Shown here piece by piece: positions 45,331 through 57,750 of a DNA stretch of 64,000 nt. The DNA is from Zygaena filipendulae (taxonomy: Eukaryota; Arthropoda; Insecta; Lepidoptera; Zygaenidae), in contig OU015671.1 in the NCBI GenBank assembly GCA_907165275.2, forward strand, positions 7,161,001 to 7,225,000. Direction: 5' to 3'. The notes under the pieces were generated by a model. It had not been told where the DNA came from, did not search any database, and was given only the letters and a program-made list of their open reading frames with translations. Numbering within the stretch: the stretch's first letter is position 1; every line of letters begins with the position of its first letter. A program made the translations under genes and the position numbers.

Positions 45331-47540
45331 TAACAATGACACAACGATACAGGTCAATTTAGAGCAATGAATTTTACCCGAACATAGCAATCATTTTAAA
45401 ACGAACTAATCCTTAGAGCCTTGTGAAATGTACTGTCAACATTTTTAAAGTACTCCGTACTACTTACTTACTCTAAGGTAATATTTTAAAGGTAGGCTAA
45501 AATATTATTTTCCTTCCATCGAAATTCCTTCCTTCCAGAAAATGGTAAACTTGATGGTTGTAACGGAACTACGATCCCTAGGTGGCAACCTATACAAACA
45601 TATATTTCTATTTATGTCTAGTTGTAGCGGTTAGTTTTAGGTCCTCGCATAGGTATCAGTGATGTGCTAAACTACCCCCAAAAATCTTTTTAGATCCTTA
45701 CGATTTTTTTTACATCAATGTAAAGAAACTTCAAAATAGAGTCAGTAAAACTACTCATGAAACCATACATACCTATTAAACAAATACGTGTCTGACGAAT
45801 TATTGACGAATGCCAAAATTCCCATCAAGCGCGGTAAAATTGAGTTTTTTTTTTCACCAATACAATGGAACATACGAACGGGGTGATTCATGGCTGACCG
45901 AGAGCTCACACTCACAGTACCGCACGTCAGCCGCAAGATAATTATTTGCTTGACAAAATTATCGTTCGGCGCGACATAGAAGCCGAAGGTCGTTGTTAAC
46001 ATTAATACCGAATTATGCTGAATTAGCTAATGCCTGCGGTTTTAACTTAGCATGGCATAATACTATGTTCATCCAAAAATCAAATATAGAAGATATACAG
46101 TACATTCAGCGTGATGCGCGCACTGATGAACCATTTTTTTTTATTTCAATAAATTAATAATTGTGTTGAAATTTAAAATCATATTTTTAATAATTAAATA
46201 ATAGCTGATTTCAATTCCATCACGTGTCGTAGGACATATTGTGATCATAATAAAAAATGTACCTACCTATATGTTTCCTGTACCGGGTCCCCAGATTTAA
46301 TGTACTTACTAGGATGATAGGTACGCGACGGTTTCATCCGTGGTAAACGCTATGTGCTCTCGATGTAATAGTATGTTGCTTCAAGTTAAGCTGGGAAAAC
46401 CGCATCAAAATCAGCAGTTTCAGAGATTTTTCGTGTTCTGTTACTATTCTTTTATCGAATCCCTCTCAACTTTTAGTAAATACCTATTTAACGTCTAGAT
46501 GTAAAAACTATGCAGGTTTTTCGGTTTATTTACCTACTTAAAAATAGATTAGCGTGTATACCTAAGTCAAGTCACGTCACGTCACGTGACATCCACTAAC
46601 TACCGAATTTGTTATTAGATCGTTTCATTAAGGTCGGTGATTGTTGATTGATAAAAGTTGCGCAAGACATTTGCGACATGTTGGCCGCAGTAGAGTCAGC
46701 AAAAAAAATAAATGTAACATACAATTTAACTAGTCATACATCTTTTTTACGCATACATTAATTGCTAGATTTTTCAATTCCCAGATGACAGCTAACCTGA
46801 GAATAAGTTCAATGAATTAAAAGTAAAATAACTTTTTAAACAAGCTTTTATTTAAATGCGCTAATAAGAATAAACCAGTAATATTTATCCAAAGTAAAAG
46901 TGTACACATTTCAGCTTAATCGGTAGGAGATATCTGCTTCAAAATTGAGTTGCAAGATTCCACCCGAATAAACATAGTTACATACATACACTGCAAGTTA
47001 AATACAAGCTTTTAAAACGGAATAAGGTTTGTATAACCCAAGCAATCCGATAAATTTATTATTATGGTGTAAATGAATCAGATAGGTACATATCGAAAAA
47101 AAATCGAAACCTTAATTTTTGTAACATCTTTTGTATGAAATAGGGATAGAGATCCGGCCCGATGAAATGGAAACGAAAGAACAGAAAAGGAAAACAAAGT
47201 AAGCACAGACAGAAGTTGCAAGTTGCAACTCTTTATCCATAACTCTCCCCACTGGTTCGACAACATGTCAGTCGAAGTGCGACAGGATACAATATATCTG
47301 AATATTATATACTTAATCGAATTTAACTTGATTGTTTGATTACAAAGTTGGTCCCATACAAAATGTTGTTCGGAATTACATACCTCCAACTTATCCAGAA
47401 TTACATAAGAGTGTAGCTAAATATTATATTTTATCGCAGTAAATCAAAATCCAAACCGAGATCAGACAGTTCCTCGGTATCTCGGGAAAAAGACGTAAAC
47501 TTTATATCAAACCAGATAGACGTATCATTTCATAACGGCA
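45331..47540. other. intergenic or intronic, nothing recognised
   Basis: No exon or clear repeat is seen. CACGTCACGTCACGTGACAT near 46574 is a short local repeat containing an E-box. Confidence 0.4.
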
Positions 47541-47544
47541 AGCG

Positions 47545-47710
47545 ATCCATGGCGCGGCGCGGCGGCGGAGTCTCCATGGCCGCTGTTTCTTCATTAGTTT
47601 TACGAAACCCCAGCGAATTGGAGCAGCAATTTGTGTTTGTGTGTGCGACGTGTCCTAGACGGATCAGGGCACAATGCCGTTACGTAAACACACGCGTCCG
47701 CGTCTCTGTG
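47545..47710 (+). promoter_or_regulatory. CpG-rich patch with ATG in good context
   Basis: GATCCATGGCGCGGCGCGGC followed by CTCCATGGCCGCTGTTTCTT has two ATGs in fair contexts and opens a 93-codon frame. The predicted peptide matches nothing I recognise. Its second half looks non-coding. It could be a first exon or simply a CpG-rich repeat. Confidence 0.25.
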
Positions 47711-47830
47711 ACAAAAGCACATACCGCATGGAAAAGAGATGACGGTGGTCGCTTTATGCTTTACAACATTGGCTGTACAACGGTTACGTTCAAAGCGTTT
47801 ACGAGCGACACGATTAAGCGGACAAATTGA

Positions 47831-48258
47831 TATTGAGCTTTTTCTATGAGATCATGAATCAAGAAGGACTTATTGTACTCGTATTCTGTGACAATTTAAA
47901 CGATTTCAGAATCTTCAAAAGCCTAGCCTATATGAATGAAGCACGCCATATTAAATCTAAATGATGAATAAATAGTAGTAGTAGAAGTGTGTTCCCCGGG
48001 GCTCTATCCTCGTTGATTTAGGAATCCGCCTAGTGATTAGCAGGTGAAGCAATACAGTATTGAAAGCTAATCTATTGAAATAACCTACCTTAAGATTCTT
48101 CGATTCACAATGGACATTGGACACTATACACATTCACCCTATGGCATGAGACTTTTAGCGAAAACTTGAGAATAATAGAGTTATCCTACCTATAAAATTT
48201 ATACCTACCGTTTTTTCGGCTTTCTTTTTTGCCCAGATATAGTAGTTACAGAGCAGTA
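47831..48258. other. intergenic or intronic, nothing recognised
   Basis: AT-rich sequence without supported features. Confidence 0.4.
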
Positions 48259-48450
48259 AGTTCCTGTACACGGTGAAATTTTCGTTTTGAAATTTACTAT
48301 GGAAGCACTTTAGAGCCCGTCTTTAATGCACTATTGACAATTTTACTACCCAGGCATTGCCATAGCAAATTTGTCAATAGTGTTAGTAAAGACGGGCTCT
48401 AAAATGCGTCCATGGTAAATTTCAATCCGAAAATTTCACCGTGTAGGAGC
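48259..48450. mobile_element. hairpin MITE with ~80-bp inverted arms
   Basis: CACGGTGAAATTTTCGTTTT, TTTAGAGCCCGTCTTTA and CACTATTGACAATTT at the left face AAATTTGTCAATAGTG, AAAGACGGGCTCTAAAATG and GAAAATTTCACCGTG at the right. Nearly the whole 185-base element can fold back on itself. Confidence 0.85.
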
Positions 48451-51134
48451 CTCAAACTACAGCGTTGAAGTCGTGAACATCAGCTAAAATTACTCTTGTG
48501 AGAACTCGGTTGCAATTCGTATTGTCATAGATCGCCTCCAGCATTCTAAATTACTATAATACTATACAAGTACTTGCGCTATATCTTTTGGTATGCGGTG
48601 TCTACGGCGAGAACATTCTCACATTTTTATATGGACACGGTTTCAAAGGATCAAGGACACGTGTTTGTCAACAACAGAGCTAACCGGTGTCTCTTTATAG
48701 AAGAGAGAGCGGATTGTCAGCCTAATAAGAAGCCTTAGTCACCGGGTGATTAAAACAACACTATATTTAACTCGAGAAATATGTGACAAACGGTCGTGAA
48801 GCCATTTGGATTTAGGTAACCTAACGCCCACGAAAACTGCGCGAAACTCAACCAAATCTAGTAACGGACCTTTTATAGAGTCTTAAATATACGTAAGTGG
48901 TTTCAATGCGATAATTATTACAAATCAAAATAATATTGATCGTAGTCATTAAAAACTCCTGTGTTCCAATCAGTTCCAAAAAGGTAGGCTTAATAGTTGA
49001 TATTTAAAGTAATCACCTACGAAAAAATATAAAATATCTTAATTAGGTTTTAATTAATGTATTAATCAAAATGTCAAATTGATCAAATCATTAGTTTGAA
49101 GAATGAACATAAAATATAATATTCCATATCCGTTACAAAAGGTCAAAATTTTAAGTACAGGTGTTCCCACAAACAGGGCCTTTATAAGCGGAAATTATGA
49201 ATTTATAATGTCTGTGAGTAATTATATTTTTTCAAAATTAAAGACGTCACAGTCACAGTTAAAAACCAGTTCATGCTACTTAATCAAAATAATTTAATCA
49301 CAACGCAAGAAATCTTAACAATTACACGTGAAAGGAAAGGAAACTAACTTGACTGACACAATATTATGTTATAGTTGCGGTATCCAAATATTATCACCTA
49401 TTTTACGGATTTTGGAAAATAAATCCCCAAACGGGTCAAATAAGGTTCAAAAGCTATTTCAAACTAATGTATCTTAAAACTTGAAAATTATTATTATTTA
49501 ATAGAGATTATTATTATTTTTTTTATAATATAATATTTAACTTCTAAAGTGGTAAAAAAGGGGATCAGCTATTGAATATAGGAGGGGCTAATTTTTTTTA
49601 ATGATCATAAACACTGTGGACAGTTTGAGTAGCGTTTGAAAATGTGGATCTTAAATCATACGGACACATTGAAGAAGCTGCGGACAACAGCTAGAAAACC
49701 AAAATAAGTAGGAAATCAAAATGTTATGTGAGGGCAACAAAAGACCAGCCGTAATAGTAAGCAAACAACGCATTTGTCTAATATCATAATTATTATTATT
49801 AAATGTCAAATGAGTGTCATTAATTATACGCAATGCGCTTGAAATTAATGACATTTGAGCGCGCGTTGTGAAAGCGAGCTTCGAGCGCATGGCTAGACAA
49901 TGGAATCGGCGACATCACTGGCTATTGAGGGAGGCGGTATTTTATTGTTTTAACTACACTAGAAGTCACAGGCTTTTTGTATATACAACATACAGTCAAC
50001 AAACAGAGATGTGCATGTAAGACTAAGAGAAACGAATTCCCAACGCGTTTAATTTGCAACGCTAAAAGGCTCCCAGTGGACTAAATGAAATACAGCAATA
50101 AAATTGTTTCTTTCGGCAACTGGTTCATACATACTAGATGTGAACCGCTTGGAAGTTATTATAGATCATATTATGCGGTGCCGTCTTAATTCCCTGAAAT
50201 TGCGCAACTTGGTTGCTTCCAGAACAGGGTTGCAAAAAAGAACTAAATTAGTTACTGTCGTAAATCCATTGCATTTAACGTACTTATACTTATACATAAT
50301 GTGCAAGAAGAAATAAATGTACCCGAAGCTATATATTGCTGAGACTGCTATTATGTAGAAAATTAATAATAAGGCACAAAGCTCGTATCGTGGAATCAAG
50401 CGAACGTGGTATACATAATATATACCCATAAATAAACAACGATTACGGTAACACTAAATTCGCCACCATAGGGAATCGAAGCCGGCTTGCGTCAATCCGG
50501 TCGTATTCTATCTCATTAGCTTTATTAAAGGTAATAACAATTCTTTATTTTAGACTTTAATGAGCTGATTTAGATTAGAAAAAAAAAGGAATTTGACTAT
50601 ATTCAAAAGTATGATCCCATCATGACGGTTTAAGGTCACGTGTAAACGATTTGTGTATTGATTGAGGATGATCGATCAATAAAATTACAAATTAAACAAT
50701 AAATCATCGATTTTATCACTCGAAATAAAAATTTAATACAAGGTAAAGGATATCGTTTGAGTAACATTGAAAATAACGTCATTTTAAATTGTAAAACCAA
50801 TCAAAGTCATTATTGCACGTTAAGCGAAACAAATCGATGTTATTACCTTACTCGATATTATATCCCGTTACAATCGAGTATATGGTGGGTTTTTGTCTAG
50901 GTACTAATAAAAACCTGAATATTCAGATGTTCACGTCGCATCGATAAGTTACAGTAATAGCATCTAATGAGGTTCAAACCGATCGATTTATAGTAATCGA
51001 TTCACGAGGCGGCAAGTGGCAACCCAATAGTTTTGACACGAAATTCGCCATCGGCAATAAATCCGTTATTTATGATGTTAAATTTATGCGAACAAAAGAT
51101 TACGGCGTCGTGTTAGCGATGCAAATTGTAGGGA
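48451..51134. other. intergenic or intronic, nothing recognised
   Basis: No exon is supported. A short inverted pair around 49803-49859 (CAAATGAGTGTCATTAAT / ATTAATGACATTTG) is the only structure noticed. Confidence 0.4.
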
Positions 51135-51358
51135 ACACAATATTCACAATATGAATATGATGTAGTGAGAAGTGACGAATCCCTAAACTTGTTTAAAAAA
51201 TTTATAAATATCAATAGATTTTTCATTCCAATTTCTAAACACTTAAGATTAACACAATATTCACAATATGATAAAGTGAGAAGTGATCAACCCCTAAACA
51301 TGTTTAAAAAAATTATAAATATCAATAGATTTTTCATTCGAAGTTCTAAACACTGAAA
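51135..51358 (+). repeat. tandem duplication, 117-base period
   Basis: ACACAATATTCACAATATGA occurs at 51135 and 51252. Each is followed by GTGAGAAGTGA, AAATATCAATAGATTTTTCA and TTC. Because 117 is a multiple of three, a 63-codon frame with two similar halves appears, but it is short and AT-rich and is not taken as a gene. Confidence 0.7.
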
Positions 51359-51795
51359 AGATTAAACATAGGCAAAATCTGTGCTATTTACAACATAGAA
51401 ATGAAAACTGAAATTATCAAATATGAAAAAAGAACAGTAAAGTAAAAAAAAGGTTACATTAATTTTAAATTCTACTAACAAACTATTATGAATACCTAAG
51501 TACCATAGAAATTAGTAAGGTAGTTTCTTTATCGCGTGTCAAGTAAGTTAGCGGAGGTATGTGTTTATGTAAATGAGAGTAAAGCCTTTCTCATTAAATA
51601 GGTCCAAGGAATATAATACTTATCTTACCATTAATGGACAGCAGCGGAAATATTATAGCGACTGGTAACACCATATTTACTATGTACAAAGATACGTATA
51701 CTTTTACTACTGACATTTTAATTTCAGCTTCGACCAAATATCTACTATTACAATAAATTTACGAAAGGTGTTTAGTTGTTGACTACAGCAATTAT

Positions 51796-52088
51796 GGGCA
51801 TGACGACAAGTTATAAAAATCAAAATTCAATTTAGTCCCTAGTAAAAAAAATAATAGCCTCGTATTTCTTTCTTATCCGAATTATTGAAGGAAATCCTTA
51901 GATAAAACGCATTAAAGTTTAGGAGTGGGACGTCATAAATAAGTACAAAGTGTGCCTAGGTGTGACTTCATACGGAATTTCAACTTAATGTAACGCCGTT
52001 ATTTTGTTTTACGTAAAAAAACCATACGTGTCCAATATTTTTTATTAAAAAAGACGGACAAAAAATTAAAATTTAGTCATCATGGCCA
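51796..52088 (-). mobile_element. CRE-MITE copy 5, diverged
   Basis: AAAATCAAAATTCAATTTAG, TGTAACGCCGTTATTTTGTT and ACGTGTCCAATATTTTTTAT follow the family order. Both CRE words are mutated (GGACGTCA and TGACTTCA). This is the oldest copy by eye. Confidence 0.6.
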
Positions 52089-52239
52089 TTCATTTCCAAA
52101 AAACGATTTTTCGACACTTTAAGTAAATAAAATAGTTTTCTTTCGTGAAAACTAGACGTAAATATCTAAAAGACCAAATAAATTAACCTGAGCTAATATT
52201 TAAAAACATACATTCCATTGATATTGTACACTTGGTGAT

Positions 52240-52360
52240 ACACATAGGTCTTATAGGAACCTATAATGTTCCTGAGTATAGAGTATTTTTATACATACTA
52301 GAATTTAATTAACATAAAAAACCGAAATTAACGTGAGTGAAACCGCGGGGGGATCGACAC
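52240..52360 (+). repeat. worn CCGCGG SINE-like fragment
   Basis: AAAACCGAAATTAACGTGAG and TGAAACCGCGGGGGGATCGA mark the end of a family copy. Confidence 0.5.
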
Positions 52361-53043
52361 GTGATTTATAAATAGACAAGATAGAACTGAATCTAGATGT
52401 TGCGGAAATAAACAAGTACCTACTAGCTCTATCAACCTGCCCTGCAAACATTGCACTGTGCGAGGTGAACCGCTTGGCAATTGCTGGCAGGCTCTATGTT
52501 ACTGTGGAATAATGGCATAACTTAGGACTGATATCCTACCTCTATATAAAGGTCGACACTATTAACAAATTTAAACCATAGATAATAATAATCACTCTCA
52601 CTTTTATCATAAAATAATTTAAATGCGGGAATATAAAAATAATCTGAACATTTATAAAGATATTTGTCTTAAATAACTTATGATTCTTACAATATTTATG
52701 GATTTACTTTTGTTTTTTTTTTTTCTACAAATCATAACTTCATGACGTCACTTGTCTTATTTTTTTTTGTCAGGATTTTCTGTGCTATATATACCTCCGT
52801 ACTAACTGGACAAGAACTTATCAAACACGTTTCAGTAGGTACGTATAGGGAACGTGCACAACGACGGTGCTGCCAACTGGCGTCGCCAATCCGAATCTAT
52901 TGATAGTTGCCATTCACATTTATGACAAGTAAACAGGATTAATTTTACTAGTGAAAATTATTATTCTAGCTAAACACAATTTATTGTTGTAATTCTGGAT
53001 GTATCAACTATCAATACATCGACAAAAAATAACAAAAAATAAA

Positions 53044-53214
53044 ACGGCACAACCGATCATCGTGAAATTTTGCATATAAGTTTTCAGGGGGTTTATTTTC
53101 CATTAGCTGTTTGAAGTTCCGGATAGTCCGGAGTTCAGGAATTCCGAAAGCTAGTAGTAAATAAACCTCCTGAACACTTGTATGCAAAATTTCACGATGA
53201 TCGGTTGTGCCGTT
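53044..53214. repeat. inverted repeat with ~55-bp arms
   Basis: GGCACAACCGATCATCGTGA+AATTTTGCATA at the left matches TATGCAAAATTTCACGATGA+TCGGTTGTGCC at the right, continuing through a CAGG..GTTTATTT segment. The arms resemble the first part of the CCGCGG family (CATCGTGAAATTTTGCATA), so two opposed family copies may have merged. Confidence 0.75.
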
Positions 53215-53494
53215 CAGGCGTAAAAGCGTAACAAACAAGTAAACAAACAAAAACTCACTTTCGCATTTATAATATTAGTAAGGATTATTTTCTAATCGTA
53301 AACATTGGATATTTTAGTTTGTGCGACAATTTTACCAGTTTTCACAGCCTCATGTTCTTCATTAGATCATCCTCCTCATCCTCATCTCTTCAACCTCCAA
53401 TAGTACATGGCCGGCCTCAAAAGCTTAAAAACCTTTTGACATATTTTGGCCACGCTGACGATCAATAATTATTATATTATTGATGATGACTAGC

Positions 53495-53650
53495 TGTGCC
53501 TCGGGGTTTCACCCGTGATAATTTCGAAGTCCCCGCATGAATCCCGGGATAAAAAGTACCCTATGTGCTTCTCTGTACCCCTGACAACGTGCACGTCAAA
53601 TTTCATCCAAATCCGTTCAGCCGCTTTTGCGTGATTGAGTAAACGTATAC
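53495..53650 (+). repeat. SINE-like copy (ACAACGTGCA type)
   Basis: GACTAGCTGTGCCTCGGGGT, AAAAGTACCCTATGTGCTTC, CTGACAACGTGCACGTCAAA and CGCTTTTGCGTGATTGAGTA match the copies at 11985 and 38695. Confidence 0.7.
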
Positions 53651-53861
53651 GAGGATAAGAGCTCGAAAACGCATTTTCATCCGACTTGCTACAAATTTAT
53701 CGTCACTGCTCAGCTCCTATGTGTCTTAGCGTTATATATTTAGTATTATAAATGATATTATAATTATTATATAGCCTATAACCTGTCCAGGAGTATGGAC
53801 TACAACCGTACCAAGTTTGCTTAAAATCCCTTCACTAGTATTTGACCCATGCGTGCACATA

Positions 53862-53888
53862 CAGACAGACAGACAGACAGACAGACAA
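53862..53888 (+). repeat. (GACA)n microsatellite
   Basis: ACAGACAGACAGACAGACAG continues to 53888. Confidence 0.9.
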
Positions 53889-54539
53889 AAAATTTACTGA
53901 TTGCTTTTTTGGCATCAGTATCGATCACCATTCATCCTCCAATATTAATTTTGAATATATTATATTCAATGTACAGAATTGACCTCTACAGTTTTATTAT
54001 AAGTATATACCTAGATATAGATAGACCGGAAGCCATATTTTATAACTTTTATCATACCTATTCAAAAATATAATATACCTAATTGAGGAGATAGTTTTAT
54101 TTACATAATTATGAAAACAAAACTATCTCTTCAATTATTATCTTCCTTCCGAAAGCACGATGACAAGTTTAATAAGTTTCCTCTACTGTCCGCATAGTGT
54201 CTCTTTTGTCGATTTAGTGCTGCCACCTATAGTTCGTGCACGTTCCCTATAGAAGCAAGCTTTTTCACTACACTTACATAATTTTGAATCCCAGTAAATT
54301 AATATTTATTTTTCTCAATTTCTTCTATCTTTCTTTCTAAATCAGACAGTTCCATCCACGATTCAAGTTGTGAAGACAAGTCAGTTCAAGTGTGTTGTGA
54401 AGTGGATTATTAATTTATTATTATTAGATATTATTATAAAAAAAGCAAGAGTGCTATAAAATGCGGCTATAAAAGTCGACTCACAATTTTAATCCTGTGT
54501 TTGTTTTCAAATACAAAAATTGCACGAAATCTACTATCT

Positions 54540-54735
54540 TTAAAAGAGCAATTCTGAATCACAGAAACGGCTCCAACGATTTCCGTGAAAAGTATGCATG
54601 CAGGAAGTTTCGGGGGCGATTAATCGGTCTAGGTTTCATTTTTAGAAAAAGTCGTTTTATCCGTGTTTTCAGGCAATGAAAAATTTGTATTTGGTACTGC
54701 TTTTCTACTTAACAACAGATGGCGCTAAGAGCGAA
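54540..54735 (-). repeat. dispersed repeat, CCTGAAAACACGGATAAAACG family, reversed
   Basis: GAAACGGCTCCAACGATTTC, GGGGGCGATTAATCGGTCTA, CGTTTTATCCGTGTTTTCAG and CAATGAAAAAT lead to ACAACAGATGGCGCTA. It is the best-preserved reversed copy. Confidence 0.65.
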
Positions 54736-56329
54736 GCTCGGACGCCCAGATATTAATTTTAATTAGCAAATTCATTGCAAAATATTTATTTATAATATAA
54801 TAATTTATGCGACACGATAACCTAGTTGCATATACACCGGTGGTGTTTTACATATTATATGTTTTATTACTCATCAAATATGCTTTATAGTTTATTTAAT
54901 ACGTGCACTAATCATTCATTGTATTCAGATTTAGTCGGTCGCGTCACGCGATATTTCAATGACCCCATTCTGGTTCTGCTTACTGTAATAATAATTGCGA
55001 ATAATTGTCATCCACTGCTAGTGATTAGCTTTGAATCTAATGTTTAAGTTGTAATTTCAATTTATACTTTACTTTAGGTATTAAAAGTATAATAATAGAG
55101 ACAATTCTCTCTTATCGCCAACACTAGTCTACACAATATAGTACCTACCTATTTTAAAGGGGTAAAATTTGTATGCTTCGAGAAAAGGAGTAAGATAATA
55201 TCGTGAATTACTGAACCGATTGTAAAAAAAATTGTCACCGATAGAGTATCTAGAGCTACTTGAGTGACATAGGATAAGTGCAGTTCCTAAAGAGGTCCCG
55301 AAACTCATGCGGGTGAAACCGTGTATGAAAAGCTGGTATTTTGTATGAAAAGAAATGACTGTTTTCTACAACTATAAATAAGTTGGTTAAATTGTTTTTT
55401 TTTTTAACTTGATTTTTTGCCGTATTATACAGTAAATACATTATTACAGTAAATAGATTGTGTACAATATAATATCAAATACTTCGATCTTAAAATGCAA
55501 TTTGAACAAACATGAATAACAAATTCTTATAGTAACAAAATTAGCAATACTGTTTACGTATCTCGCAATGTTTCCTTAACTTAATGTTTCCTTTAAGTTA
55601 CCAATTGTTCCTTTCACTTCCACAATTTTAGTGTAATTATCATTAAAAATAATGATAATTTAAGTTGTTTATACACCAATTGGACAGGTGTTCGCAGACT
55701 TTGTTTTTTGATGGACACACAAACATCTTCGCAGCGCGACAAGATAATAAAATGAAATGACGTTATCGTACTGGTATCTTAAAGTTTGCATATTTATAGA
55801 AGAATTTATTCGGTCGAAAACACATGAAGCTGAATGCATATTTACAATTATGCATGTTAATTAGTCGTAATCGTGATATTTTTGTTAAGACAAAGGCAGA
55901 ATGGGCGGGTGAGGTCAAATTCATTGCGTTCAAGCGACAAATAGGGGGCCCAATTAAAAGAATTGATAATTGCAGATAAATACCGTAACCAATTTCGATT
56001 CTAATCGGCGGACACGGTTTGAAGTTAAATTACTTGAATTATGGACTGTATGGAACTGTGGCGCCGCCACGTGTGTTTTTTTTATCGCATTTTGCCAACG
56101 TTATATTTTTCATCGTGTTGTTGTCAAAATTCAAACCGTTGTTTCTTATATCCAAACAGATAGGAAAATATTGTTAAAATAATCAATTTTTATTATTTTA
56201 GTTTGACATAACCACAGATGATATAATACTATACTAGTAAGCAATCTGCATATCATACTTGTAGAGCATTGATATATCAAAGAGCGTTCAATTCGAAATT
56301 TCGTTTAAAATAAAAGCCCAAAACAATCG
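54736..56329. other. intergenic, mostly unrecognised
   Basis: A CCGCGG-family remnant lies at about 55195-55335 (ACTCATGCGGGTGAAACCGT). The rest has no supported exon or element. Confidence 0.4.
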
Positions 56330-56561
56330 ATGTGGGTTTATTCTTCGTTCGTCCCAAAGTTTTGTCCCACATTCCAAAAAAATCTTGGTTCGTCCCATAT
56401 CACTATTTATGTCTCGCTTCGTCCCAAATTTACAAGTACTTTAAAGGTACAGTCAAAAAAAAAGAGAAAGTACTTATTCCCAATTTTTTTAAGATAAATT
56501 TAATAATAAATCATTCTAAACATTTGGGAATAAATCATCTTTATTATCTAGTATCACACCT

Positions 56562-56880
56562 TCAGGCAATGATATCATCATAAACCCTGTTTGTGCATGT
56601 CCCGCTGTCTCCCAATAACAACTTGGCATTGGTTTTTCCCTGCAAAAACACTCTACAAAACGCAAATGTCCCAAATATTGGAGTCATGTGCAGCCGTGCA
56701 GGTCCATGCCAACGAGCAACAACATCAATGAATGAGAGGTCAGCAGCAGCCACACATTGTGTATTTATTGAAAAATATCCCTTGCGATTTCTGTACAGTT
56801 CTGCATTATTACCTACCACCTGGAGAAATTATTCTCACATGTGCAGTCCATGTGGAAATTTTGCAATCTTATAAAGCAAG
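56562..56880 (-). pseudogene. HARBI1-like (PIF/Harbinger) transposase fragment, broken
   Basis: The frame at 56819-56562 reads NNAELYRNRKGYFSINTQCV, FIDVVARWHGPARLHMTPIF and KLLLGDSG. This follows the DDE nuclease domain of HARBI1-type proteins (N.AE.YRNRKGYFSIN.Q, .DVVARWPGS.HDS.IF, LLGDSGY). Just upstream, MDCTCENNFSRW in another frame fits the DCTH-type segment that precedes it, so a frameshift separates them. The HDS motif is replaced, and the sequence after GDSG is unlike the family. It is a dead fragment. Confidence 0.7.
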
Positions 56881-57065
56881 TTCTTGTTGTTTCTGATTGG
56901 TTTTAGGATACTTTATATACTTTTTGTACAATGAAGCAATAGCAATGGGTTACTCTATCGATTATTCTGCGAGTTGAACAGCCATCAGAGCGCGTTTAAT
57001 TTTGACAGATCGCTAAACTTGTTTAGAAACGGTGAAAGACGTGAGATGCATTTAAACTTAAAATA

Positions 57066-57376
57066 GGGATGTTGACTACTTTTGAAAATCAAAATCCTAA
57101 TTAGTCCCTCAGTTAGAAAATAAAAAAAAACAATGGACACGTATTTGTTTACTCCTCAATAAATGACAATATACAGAGATATAGCGCATTAAAGTTTAGG
57201 GTGGGGGGTCGTGACGTCACTAACCGCTATAAGCTGCCATACAAACTGTCCGGTTAGTGATGTCGCGCGAAATTTCAACTCAATGTATCGCCGTTATTTT
57301 TTGAATAAGTAAAAATGCGTGTCCAATATTTTTAATTAATTTACAAGACGGACTAAAAAAAATTTAGTCAACATGG
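57066..57376 (-). mobile_element. CRE-MITE copy 6, nested in the Harbinger-like element
   Basis: GGGATGTTGACTACTTTTGA starts the copy and TTTAGTCAACATGGGC ends it. The first TGACGTCA is intact, while the second reads TGATGTCG. Confidence 0.8.
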
Positions 57377-57750
57377 GCCCCATTCTGTTTTTGAGCGTTA
57401 AATACGTTTAGCACATTGGTGAAAGTCGCTCAGTGGCTAAAGAGTGTTATTATAATAATAGGAGTAAATCTTCTCTCGCAGAGAAGACTGGGAGGAGCGG
57501 TTATTTTAAATGTGTGGTTGATAGATGTTAGAATATTTAATAATACGTAACTCTTTTTTGCTGATGGTACAAAAAAGCAAGTTTGGCATATACAAAAAAA
57601 ATATGGGCCGTAGAAGGAATATAAAATAGGACGAAGCGAGAATAAAATAATCAAAATTATATTTTGGGACGAAGAAAGCATATTGTTTGGGACGAACCAG
57701 GAATTTTTTATGTGGGCCGAAACTTGGCGGGCCGAATGAAGAATGAATCT

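Larger units (their letters stand above)
56330..57750 (-). mobile_element. decayed Harbinger-like element with long TTCGTCCC-rich inverted ends
   Basis: ATTCTTCGTTCGTCCCAAAG, CTTGGTTCGTCCCA and TCTCGCTTCGTCCC at the left appear reversed at the right as GGACGAAGCGAGA, TGGGACGAACCAGGA and GGGCCGAATGAAGAAT. The inside holds a HARBI1-like transposase remnant on the minus strand and, nested, a CRE-MITE at 57066-57376. The outer limits are approximate. Confidence 0.65.

Noticed and set aside
46570..46590. CACGTCACGTCACGTGAC as a regulatory cluster
   Set aside because: A very short local repeat with a single E-box; too little to claim a site.
47549..47830. 93-codon frame starting in a CpG-rich patch
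   Set aside because: No recognisable protein, and the second half looks non-coding; kept only as a possible promoter patch.
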